DNA of 29,795 nt from contig CAKUBJ010000023.1 in NCBI GenBank assembly GCA_934636905.1, positions 1 through 29,795 on the forward strand, read 5' to 3'. Origin of the DNA: an uncultured Dysosmobacter sp. GTDB lineage: Bacteria; Bacillota; Clostridia; Oscillospirales; Oscillospiraceae. Made by a program: the position numbers and the translations under genes. Shown piece by piece: positions 1-5,933 of this stretch. Numbering within the stretch: the first letter of the stretch is position 1; every line of letters begins with the position of its first letter. Under the pieces are notes generated by a model that made no database searches, was not told the DNA's origin, and was given only the letters and a program-made list of their open reading frames with translations.

Positions 1-114
1 GATCCGGTTGATGGAGGCCTCGTTATAAGGCCGCTCCGTAAACTCCCGGACTGCCGCCGACAGCAGCTTTTCCTGCTTTTCCGGCGCCAGATTCAAAAAT
101 GTACTGCTGGGCAA
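1..114 (-). CDS. TetR/AcrR-family transcriptional regulator, N-terminal fragment
   Basis: The 38 codons visible before the window edge read MPSSTFLNLAPEKQEKLLSA and then AVREFTERPYNEASINRI. This is the usual opening of TetR-family repressors: a short lead-in, helix 1 with the LLSAAVREF pattern, then the turn into the helix-turn-helix. The start is a TTG at 112-114, preceded by a purine-rich AAGGGGGG on the minus strand that can act as ribosome binding site. The DNA-recognition helix and the ligand-binding domain lie outside the window, so the ligand cannot be guessed. It lies 82 bp downstream of the TIGR04076-like gene on the same strand, behind that gene's terminator. It is a natural candidate to bind the 43-bp palindrome at 728-770, but that is inference. 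Confidence 0.75.
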   Translation of the reverse strand, partial: MPSSTFLNLAPEKQEKLLSAAVREFTERPYNEASINRI

Positions 115-147
115 ACCGCCCGCCCCCCTTATTAAAACGATTGCTGT

Positions 148-193
148 AAAAAATTCGCCCGATTCCGGATGGGGAATGATTGCAAACGGGCGA
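148..193 (-). terminator. Rho-independent terminator after the TIGR04076-like gene
   Basis: On the minus strand a TCGCCCG arm (187-193) pairs with CGGGCGA (155-161). A small inner ATTCC/GGAAT helix lies between them, and a run of six T (148-153) follows closely. It begins 4 bp past the stop codon at 197-199. Confidence 0.7.
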
Positions 194-196
194 CTG

Positions 197-616
197 TCAT
201 TCCGAAATATCTATTCTCTCAATCCTGAAAATAACGGGTCTTGTGCCATCATTACAGCAAGTAATCATAACCTTATCATCATTCATCCAGCCGCGCATAA
301 TTGCTCCGCCTTGAAGTGCCGAATAAATATACCGGCTGATGGCATCCCACGCTTCTGAACAGAATGGGACTCCATCCGTTCCACAGTGCATTGTTCCCGG
401 AGAAAGCAATACTCCTTCATCGGGTTTTCCGTTTTTTATCAGTGTACCTGCTCCCATATGCCAATAATCATCGCGCTCATCATTGCGATAAAACATAAAT
501 TCATCGCCAACATTATAGCAGGGACACTTTCCGCTGTCGGGTACTGCACAATATTGCGCCTGTAATTCCGGAAATAATTTTTTATCCAGAACCGTAACCT
601 TTACTCTATGTTCCAC
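197..616 (-). CDS. TIGR04076-like small cysteine-rich protein
   Basis: The protein is 139 aa, cytosolic and of unknown function. It resembles TIGR04076 proteins: an opening beta strand (VKVTVLDKKL), a CPCYNVGDEF segment, a PFCSEAWDAISRYIYSA helix and a GG..W turn near the end. I place the start at the GTG at 614-616, because AAGGAG lies 9 bp upstream and family members begin just before this strand. An in-frame ATG at 715 would add 33 residues unlike the family and has no comparable ribosome binding site. Cysteines in CPC, PFC and TCC are conspicuous, but I see no known metal-site pattern. The gene is clearly AT-richer than its neighbours, which suggests acquisition by transfer. It has its own promoter-operator (728-775) and terminator (148-193). 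Confidence 0.7.
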   Translation of the reverse strand: MEHRVKVTVLDKKLFPELQAQYCAVPDSGKCPCYNVGDEFMFYRNDERDDYWHMGAGTLIKNGKPDEGVLLSPGTMHCGTDGVPFCSEAWDAISRYIYSALQGGAIMRGWMNDDKVMITCCNDGTRPVIFRIERIDISE

Positions 617-727
617 GTCACATCTCTCCTTAAAATTCCAATTTGTTGAATTTTTCAAATGAGAATACGCGCCGCACGTCTTTCCTCCCGTCGGTATGGA
701 AGCTGCGTATGCCATTAAAGTCCCCTA

Positions 728-775
728 ATATGACAACCTGTCAGGTATGATACCCGACAGGTTGTCATATTTCAA
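728..775 (-). promoter_or_regulatory. Sigma-A promoter inside a 43-bp palindrome (probable operator)
   Basis: On the minus strand TTGAAA (770-775), a 17-bp spacer and TATCAT (747-752) form a promoter for the TIGR04076-like gene. Positions 728-770 are a near-perfect palindrome: 15-bp outer arms (ATATGACAACCTGTC and its complement), one mismatched pair, then GGTAT/ATACC around a single central base at 749. The -10 box sits on the centre of symmetry, as in classical repressor-controlled promoters. The palindrome also lies 33 bp past the stop of the exonuclease gene and could fold as a hairpin, but no T-run follows in the minus direction, so I favour an operator. Confidence 0.6.
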
Positions 776-803
776 CCCCATTTCAGGATTGTTCACAAAT
801 TTT

Positions 804-1487
804 TCACATTGTATGAACCAGTTCATACAGCGGTGCCCGCCGGTCATAGGGCTGGGGGCAATAGGTCACGGAGGAAATCTTCCGACCGCTGACGCCGTAT
901 TTGGGGTGCACCCCGAAAAGGTCGATGTATTGCAGCAGGTCGTCCTTCTCCGCCGCCATGGCCTCCAGCAGCAGCACGGCAGCCCGGGCGTCGTCCACCG
1001 CCCGGTGGCTGTTTTCCGCCTCCGTCAGGCCGTAGGCCTCGATGGCGTTGCACAGCTTATGGGGATAGTCCCGCCGGTCCCGGTACACCGTCAGGGCGTC
1101 CAGAAATCGGGGCTTTTGCAGGACGGGCAGCAGCCCCAGAGGCCGCAGCAGGTAATAGAGGAAGTTCAGGTCGAACTGGGCGTTATAGGCGGACAGCAGC
1201 GGCCGCTCCGCCCCTTCCAGCAGGCGGCAAAGCCCCTCCGCCGCCGTGCGGTCGTCTACCCCCTCCCGGGCCAGCTGGTCGTCGGTGATGCCGGTGAGTT
1301 GGGTGATAAAGGGGGGCAGGGTCTGCCCCTCCGGCAGGCGGAGCAGCGCGTTGAAGCTGCCCCGCTCCCCGTCCCGCTCCAGCGCCACGGCGCCGATTTC
1401 GATAATCCGGTCTTTGCCAAATGTAATGCCGGTGGTTTCCGTGTCGAACATCACCAACCGGTCAAAGTGATTCCACAGCTCCATCAT
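804..1487 (-). CDS. DnaQ-type 3'-5' exonuclease (DEDDh)
   Basis: The protein is 227 aa and resembles the proofreading epsilon subunit and other DEDDh exonucleases, which remove nucleotides from 3' ends using two metal ions. All three Exo motifs are visible: Exo I FDTETTG (about 14-20), Exo II NAQFD (102-106) and Exo III HRAVDDA (161-167, with the catalytic His). A C-terminal part of about 50 residues (KYGVSGRK and following) has no family I recognise. The start codon (ATG at 1485-1487) overlaps the stop of the upstream nuclease gene by 4 bp (ATGA), so the two are translationally coupled. The true substrate, proofreading of PolC/DnaE or RNA/DNA trimming, cannot be told from sequence. Confidence 0.85.
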   Translation of the reverse strand: MMELWNHFDRLVMFDTETTGITFGKDRIIEIGAVALERDGERGSFNALLRLPEGQTLPPFITQLTGITDDQLAREGVDDRTAAEGLCRLLEGAERPLLSAYNAQFDLNFLYYLLRPLGLLPVLQKPRFLDALTVYRDRRDYPHKLCNAIEAYGLTEAENSHRAVDDARAAVLLLEAMAAEKDDLLQYIDLFGVHPKYGVSGRKISSVTYCPQPYDRRAPLYELVHTM

Positions 1488-2182
1488 GCCGCCCAGTTCT
1501 CCCCAGTGGCGTAGTCAATCTCCACGCCGGGCTGCACGTTGTAGCAGTAGACATGGAAGCACACGCCCCGGCCGTCGTCCTCCACGGAGCAGGCCTCCAT
1601 CTCTACCCCCCGGGCCACCAGTTCGGAACCGACAAAGGCCGGCGTCACCCGGTAGAGGACATGGTTGCCGGTGGAGGCCACATAGTCCGCCACTTCGTTT
1701 TCAAAGGGCAGCATCCCGTCCACATTCATGTACCGGGTGCCGGTGATGAGGTTTCTCTCGTTGGCGTTCTCGCCGGTAAGCTGGAAGCCAATGAGGTGGC
1801 AGCGGTTATAGAGGCTCTTGCCGTCCACAAAGTCATACTGGTTCTGCACCCAGCCGGTGGGGTGCACGCTGGAAATGCTCTCCCGCTCCTCCGTGGGCAT
1901 CAAATCCACGCCGATGCAGGCCTCCGTGACGCCGCAGCGCCCCAGTGCGTCCAGTTCGCTGTAGTACTCATAGGAATCGGTGGTGTAGTCGTCCTCCGTA
2001 AAAGAGGGCTGGTTCCGGTCAATGACGGCATATGCGCTGGTGCCGTCATAGTCCGGGATACTGTTCATGTCATAGCTGGGGGTCAGAGCCTGCCGGATGA
2101 AGGTAACAGCCGCTGCCAGCACCAGTAAGACCAGTGTTTCCTTCCAGCCCAGCTTCCGGGTTGTGCGCCGTTTCTTTGCCAT
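1484..2182 (-). CDS. Membrane-anchored DNA-entry-type (beta-beta-alpha metal) nuclease
   Basis: The 232-aa protein has a basic N-terminus and one membrane segment (about 14-32), followed by an extracellular nuclease domain. The segment NRCHLIGFQLTG (126-137) corresponds to the DRGHL motif of the DNA/RNA non-specific endonuclease family, with His129 as general base. NERNLITGTRYMN (141-153) carries the Asn expected to bind the metal. The match is to the EndA/NucA-like surface nucleases common in Clostridia and streptococci, where they degrade extracellular DNA or process DNA for uptake. The start is the ATG at 2182, with AAAGGAG just upstream. The gene has its own promoter (2222-2250) and is coupled to the DnaQ-like gene, giving a two-gene nuclease operon. 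Confidence 0.8.
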   Translation of the reverse strand: MAKKRRTTRKLGWKETLVLLVLAAAVTFIRQALTPSYDMNSIPDYDGTSAYAVIDRNQPSFTEDDYTTDSYEYYSELDALGRCGVTEACIGVDLMPTEERESISSVHPTGWVQNQYDFVDGKSLYNRCHLIGFQLTGENANERNLITGTRYMNVDGMLPFENEVADYVASTGNHVLYRVTPAFVGSELVARGVEMEACSVEDDGRGVCFHVYCYNVQPGVEIDYATGENWAA

Positions 2183-2221
2183 AGATGTTCTCCTTTTGCC
2201 TCCGCAGTTGATTACCGACCC

Positions 2222-2250
2222 ATCATACCAGTTTTCGTCGGTTTTCGCAA
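2222..2250 (-). promoter_or_regulatory. Sigma-A promoter of the nuclease-exonuclease operon
   Basis: Minus strand: TTGCGA (2245-2250), 17-bp spacer, TATGAT (2222-2227). The predicted start of transcription lies about 35 bp ahead of the ATG. Confidence 0.6.
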
Positions 2251-2307
2251 CCGGGGAGGTGCGTCTTTCCTCCGGAATCCTCCGTTTTCCGCGTCCGGAA
2301 CGGATAG

Positions 2308-2337
2308 AAAAAGCCTGTGGCTACACGGCAGAGGCTT
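2308..2337 (-). terminator. Second terminator of the greA-lysS operon
   Basis: Minus strand: AAGCCT (2332-2337) pairs with AGGCTT (2311-2316), with extra CA/TG pairing inside. A run of five T follows. It stands in tandem behind the stronger hairpin at 2354-2379. Confidence 0.5.
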
Positions 2338-2353
2338 CTTTCCCACACGGAAA

Positions 2354-2379
2354 CAGGCAGTCCCTTTCGGGACTGCCTG
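2354..2379 (-). terminator. Terminator of the greA-lysS operon
   Basis: Perfect 11-bp stem (CAGGCAGTCCC and its complement) closed by a GAAA tetraloop on the minus strand and followed by TTTCC. It lies directly after the lysS stop codon. Confidence 0.7.
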
Positions 2380-2383
2380 TTGG

Positions 2384-4315
2384 TTAATACAGCTTGGCAC
2401 CGGCGGGGATGTGGGAATCCACCATCAGCAGGTGGAGTTTTTCCTCGCCGTTTTCGTGGTGGACGGCGGAAATCAGCATACCGCAGGAATCAATGCCCAT
2501 CATGGGGCGGGGCGGGAGGTTCGTGATAGCGATGCAGGTCTTTCCAACCAGCTCCTCCGGCTCATAGTACTCATGAATGCCGGAGAGAATCACCCGGTCG
2601 GTGCCGGTGCCGTCGTCCAGAACGAACTTCAGCAGCTTCTTGGATTTCTTCACGGCTTCGCATTCCTTCACCTTCACTGCCCGGAAATCCGACTTGCTGA
2701 AGGTGTCAAAATCCACGAAGTCGGCAAACAGCGGCTCCACCTGCACGTTGGAGAAGTCGATTTTTTCCTGGGCAGCGGGGGCGGCTGCGGCAGGCTTTGC
2801 GGCCTTCTTATCGGAGTCCATCGGCTTCATCGTCGGGAACAGGATGACCTCCCGGATGGTGTCGGTGCCGGTGAAGAGCATGACGGCGCGGTCGATGCCC
2901 ATACCCATGCCGCCCGTGGGAGGCATACCGTATTCCATGGCGGTGAGGAAATCCTCGTCCAGCATCTCCGTTTCGTCGTCGCCCCGCTCCCGCTGCTCCA
3001 CCTGCTTTTCAAAGCGCTGGCGCTGGTCGATGGGGTCGTTCAACTCGGAGTAGGCGTTGCCCATCTCACTGCGGCAGATGAAGAACTCAAAGCGCTCCGT
3101 CAGCCGGGGGTCGGCAGGGCTGCGCTTGGTCAGGGGGCTGACCTCCACCGGGTACATGGTGATGAAGGTGGGCTGCACCAGATGCTCCTCCACCTTCTGG
3201 TCGAAGCAGGCGTACAGGGCGTTGCCCCAGGTCTTTTCCGCGGCGTCCGCCAGTTCGATGCCCCTGGCCTTGGCGGCAGCCACGGCCTCGGCGTCGTCGG
3301 TGATGGCGTCAAAGTCAATGCCCACATACTTTTTCACGGCCTCCACCATGGTCATGCGGGGCCAGCCGGGAGCCAGATTGATCTTCTCCCCCATCCACTC
3401 CAGTTCATAGGTACCCAGATACTTCTGGGCAAAGGAGGTATACACCCCCTCGGCAATGTCCATCATGGTGTGGAAGTCGGCATAGGCCTGATACAGTTCC
3501 ACCGTGGTGAACTCCGGGTTGTGCTTGGGATCCATGCCCTCGTTGCGGAAAATCCGGCCGATCTCATACACCCGATCCATACCGCCTACAATCAGCCGCT
3601 TCAGGGGCAGCTCCGTGGCGATGCGCATATACATATCGATGTCCAGGGTGTTGTGGTGGGTGACGAAGGGCCGGGCGGCGGCACCGCCGGCGATGGTGTT
3701 CAGCACCGGGGTTTCCACCTCAATATAGCCCATGTTGTCCAGATAGTCCCGCAGGTGCTTGATGAACTGGGAACGGATGACGAAATTGCGCTTCACCTCC
3801 GGGTTCACCATCAGATCCACATACCGCTGCCGGAACCGCAGTTCCTTGTCCTGAAGGCCGTGGAACTTCTCCGGCAGGGGCAGCAGGGACTTGGACAGCA
3901 GGATGATGTTTCTGGCCCGGACGCTCATCTCTCCCCGCTGGGTGCGGAACACCTCGCCCTCGACACCTACAATGTCGCCGATGTCATACTTCTTGAACTT
4001 CTTATAGACCTCTTCGTCCATCTCGTCCTGCCGGGCGTAAAGCTGGATGCGGCCGTCCCGGTCCTGCAGGTCGCAGAAGGACACCTTGCCCATGCCCCGC
4101 TTGCTCATGAGGCGGCCGGCCACCTTGACGGCCTTGCCCTCCATGGCGTCAAAGTTGTCCCGAATCTGCTGGGAGGTGGCGTCCCAGTCAAAGCGGGTGA
4201 TGGCAAAGGGGTTCTGCCCCTCCGTCTGAAGGGTTGCCAGCTTTTCCCGGCGGATGCGGGTCTGCTCGGACAGGCTCAGTTCCGGCTGTGCCTGGGGATT
4301 CTTCTGTTCAGCCAT
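2384..4315 (-). CDS. lysS: Lysyl-tRNA synthetase (class II) fused to a C-terminal tRNA-binding domain
   Basis: The enzyme activates lysine with ATP and charges tRNA-Lys. At 643 aa it is well above the roughly 500 aa usual for bacterial LysRS. An N-terminal OB-fold anticodon-binding domain (about 55-165) precedes the class II core. Motif 2 reads YEIGRIFRNEGMDPKHNPEF and motif 3 reads GMGMGIDRAVMLFTG. After an alanine/proline/lysine linker (KAAKPAAAAPAAQEK, near residue 520) comes an extra domain of about 110 residues (FSKSDFRAVKVKECEAVKKS, then LVGKTCIAITNLPPRPMMGI). This is the EMAPII/Trbp111-like OB fold normally carried by MetRS, and it probably raises tRNA affinity. The gene lies 11 bp downstream of greA in one operon with two terminators after it. 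Confidence 0.95.
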   Translation of the reverse strand: MAEQKNPQAQPELSLSEQTRIRREKLATLQTEGQNPFAITRFDWDATSQQIRDNFDAMEGKAVKVAGRLMSKRGMGKVSFCDLQDRDGRIQLYARQDEMDEEVYKKFKKYDIGDIVGVEGEVFRTQRGEMSVRARNIILLSKSLLPLPEKFHGLQDKELRFRQRYVDLMVNPEVKRNFVIRSQFIKHLRDYLDNMGYIEVETPVLNTIAGGAAARPFVTHHNTLDIDMYMRIATELPLKRLIVGGMDRVYEIGRIFRNEGMDPKHNPEFTTVELYQAYADFHTMMDIAEGVYTSFAQKYLGTYELEWMGEKINLAPGWPRMTMVEAVKKYVGIDFDAITDDAEAVAAAKARGIELADAAEKTWGNALYACFDQKVEEHLVQPTFITMYPVEVSPLTKRSPADPRLTERFEFFICRSEMGNAYSELNDPIDQRQRFEKQVEQRERGDDETEMLDEDFLTAMEYGMPPTGGMGMGIDRAVMLFTGTDTIREVILFPTMKPMDSDKKAAKPAAAAPAAQEKIDFSNVQVEPLFADFVDFDTFSKSDFRAVKVKECEAVKKSKKLLKFVLDDGTGTDRVILSGIHEYYEPEELVGKTCIAITNLPPRPMMGIDSCGMLISAVHHENGEEKLHLLMVDSHIPAGAKLY

Positions 4316-4326
4316 AATCCTTCTCC

Positions 4327-4794
4327 TTAGTGCTCAATCTTTACAACGGTGTAGTGGATATTGCCGGAGGGGGCTTCCACCACCACGTCCTGCCCCTCCC
4401 GGGCGCCCAGGAACGCCTTGCCGAAGGGGGATTCCTCGGAGATGATGCCGTGCATGGGGTCGGACTCCTGAGAGCCCACAATCCGGTAGCTGGCTTCCAT
4501 GCCGTTGGCAGCCCGGACGGTGACGGTGCAGCCGATGGAAATCACGTCGGACGGGGCGGTTTCATCCACGATGACCACATGCTGGAGAATCACCTCCAGT
4601 TCGGCGATGCGGGAATAGAGCTTGCCCTGTTCGTTCTTGGCCTCGTCGTATTCGCTGTTTTCGCTGAGGTCGCCGAAGCCACGGGCAATCTTAATCTGCT
4701 CCGCCACCTCGTCGCTGCGGGTGGTCTTGAGGTAGTTCAGTTCCTGCTCCAGCTCGTCCTTGCGAGCCTGACTCATCTTGTATTCTTTTTCCAT
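4327..4794 (-). CDS. greA: Transcription elongation factor GreA
   Basis: The 155-aa protein rescues backtracked RNA polymerase by stimulating transcript cleavage. It has the two-part GreA layout. An N-terminal antiparallel coiled coil carries the tip motif GFGDLSENSEYDEAK, whose acidic Asp and Glu are the catalytic pair. A C-terminal FKBP-like domain contains ISEESPFGKAFLGAREGQDV. I keep the ATG at 4794, with AAAGGA 10 bp upstream; an internal ATG six codons later is possible. It is the first gene of the greA-lysS operon, behind a perfect consensus promoter. A second GreA-like gene lies at 29139-29642. Confidence 0.93.
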   Translation of the reverse strand: MEKEYKMSQARKDELEQELNYLKTTRSDEVAEQIKIARGFGDLSENSEYDEAKNEQGKLYSRIAELEVILQHVVIVDETAPSDVISIGCTVTVRAANGMEASYRIVGSQESDPMHGIISEESPFGKAFLGAREGQDVVVEAPSGNIHYTVVKIEH

Positions 4795-4858
4795 ATCGGC
4801 GGTTTCCTTTCATTCGTTTGGCGTATTCCGTACCATCGGCTGACAGCGGAAACAGGCC

Positions 4859-4933
4859 AACCATGGTATCTGCACATAATACACCTAATTTACCATGGTT
4901 TTGTATTATAATAGGTGTTTCCCGGATTGTCAA
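4859..4933 (-). promoter_or_regulatory. Perfect sigma-A promoter of greA-lysS with flanking inverted repeats
   Basis: Minus strand: TTGACA (4928-4933), exactly 17 bp, TATAAT (4905-4910), a full consensus match. Two inverted repeats surround the start of transcription. AACCATGGTA (4859-4868) faces TACCATGGTT (4891-4900), and ACACCTA (4881-4887) faces TAGGTGT (4912-4918). The repeats suggest a protein-binding site or a folded 5' leader. No regulator can be named. Confidence 0.75.
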
Positions 4934-4952
4934 GGGCTGGCTGCGGGACGGG

Positions 4953-5696
4953 TCAGGCCGGCTCCGCCGGTTCACCGGTGCTTCCCAGCCGGAGGGACAC
5001 CTGTCCCGGCCGCAGGGCGCCCATTTCCCACAGGACGGACAGCATCTGGCCGCGGTTCGCCCCCTCCGGCAGACGCGCTTCCAGTTCCGGCGGCAGCAGC
5101 AATCGCGGCATAGGCAGAGCTTCGTCGTACAGCGGCAGGAAACTCTCCCCTCTCCGCTCCGCCGGGTCGAAGGCAATCTGCACGGCGGCGGGTTCTCCGG
5201 CTGCGGGGTGCAGCAGGACGGACACGCCGTATTCCCGCCGCAGGCGGCGGCACAGTTCCTCGCCGCCGCAGGGCACCTCCAGCAACAGCCAGCGGTGCCG
5301 CAGCGCCAGTTCCGTCACCGTCCGCACCACCTCACCGGAGAGGGCGTCCGCCGTCACCAGCACCCGGGCTGCGGCGGGATTTTCTCCCCGGAGCCGCAGC
5401 AGTTCCCCGCACCAGTCCGCCGCCATGGCACGCCGGAGGGGCAGCGTCCCCGCCGGCCGCAGTCCCTCCGGCAGCGCATCCTGCGGCGCATCCCGGGGCA
5501 TCACCACCCGCTCCACGCCCTGCCGCAGCAGCTTTTTCCCGGCGGCTCGAAGCCGCCGGCGCTGCACGCCGGCGGGTGTCTGTGCTCCCCGTGTAGGCGC
5601 GGCGCACAAAAAGCGGACGTGCAGCACGGACACCTCCCGCAGATGCACCGGCCGGGGAAAGCGGTTTCCCTGATTCCAGAGCAGCAATCCAACCAT
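4953..5696 (-). CDS. Conserved-looking hypothetical protein, last gene of the ftsEX operon
   Basis: I do not recognise this 247-aa protein. It is soluble, without a signal peptide or membrane segment, and very rich in Arg, Leu and Ala. The N-terminus (VHLREVSVLHVRFLCAAPT) looks like beta strands. A helical RRRLRAAGKKLLRQGVERVV follows, then VLVTADALSGEVVRTVTELA and a closing LPPELEARLPEGANRGQMLS. The alternation of hydrophobic strands and amphipathic helices suggests an alpha/beta fold. The start ATG (5694-5696) has AGGAGG 10 bp upstream, but that site is paired inside the hairpin at 5702-5740. No clear terminator separates its end from the greA promoter 20 bp further on. The reading frame is probably real, given its position and ribosome binding site, but the function is unknown. 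Confidence 0.65.
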   Translation of the reverse strand: MVGLLLWNQGNRFPRPVHLREVSVLHVRFLCAAPTRGAQTPAGVQRRRLRAAGKKLLRQGVERVVMPRDAPQDALPEGLRPAGTLPLRRAMAADWCGELLRLRGENPAAARVLVTADALSGEVVRTVTELALRHRWLLLEVPCGGEELCRRLRREYGVSVLLHPAAGEPAAVQIAFDPAERRGESFLPLYDEALPMPRLLLPPELEARLPEGANRGQMLSVLWEMGALRPGQVSLRLGSTGEPAEPA

Positions 5697-5701
5697 AGAA
5701 C

Positions 5702-5740
5702 ATCATCCTCCTGCCCCATGGTATGGGGCAGGAGGATGAT
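5702..5740 (-). promoter_or_regulatory. 17-bp hairpin enclosing the ribosome binding site of the 247-aa gene
   Basis: On the minus strand ATCATCCTCCTGCCCCA (5724-5740) pairs perfectly with 5702-5718 across a TACCA loop. The downstream arm contains AGGAGG, the only good ribosome binding site for the gene starting at 5696. The upstream arm contains CCTCCT, identical to the anti-Shine-Dalgarno core. No T-run follows, so it is not a standard terminator. Confidence 0.65.
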
Positions 5741-5750
5741 TCAGAACGCC

Positions 5751-5915
5751 TTATTTCTTTTTCAACTCGCTGAGAATGCACAGCCCCATGGCCAGCACCG
5801 GGAACAGCACCCGCAGGCACAGGAAACCCTGGGGATCGCCAAATTGAATATTGGCGTCCGCAACCAGTCCCACAAGCCACGCCGCCAGCGTGGATACAAC
5901 CGCTTTCAGATACAT
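5751..5915 (-). CDS. Small 54-aa membrane protein
   Basis: The frame reads MYLKAVVSTLAAWLVGLVAD at the start and LCLRVLFPVLAMGLCILSEL then KKK at the end. A good ribosome binding site (AAAAGGAGAGAGAAA) directly precedes the ATG at 5913-5915. It predicts two membrane segments (about 4-20 and 32-49) joined by a short polar loop (DANIQFGDPQG), with a basic C-terminal tail. I know no family for it. It lies 18 bp after the M23 hydrolase and 11 bp before the SD hairpin of the next gene, so it belongs to the ftsEX operon. It could be a small partner of the FtsEX-hydrolase complex or a holin-like protein; the sequence alone does not decide. Confidence 0.65.
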   Translation of the reverse strand: MYLKAVVSTLAAWLVGLVADANIQFGDPQGFLCLRVLFPVLAMGLCILSELKKK

Positions 5916-5933
5916 TTTCTCTCTCCTTTTTCG

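Noticed and set aside
632..646. 15-mer AAAATTCCAATTTGT shared with 13408-13422
   Set aside because: One AT-rich 15-mer match in 30 kb can occur by chance, and the two sites hold different positions relative to their genes.
2411..4330. A 639-codon plus-strand open frame opposite lysS, and similar long antisense frames opposite cysS, ftsZ, murE and the PBP gene
   Set aside because: They mirror the codon structure of the real genes in GC-rich DNA, have low-complexity His/Gly/Val-rich products and lack ribosome binding sites.
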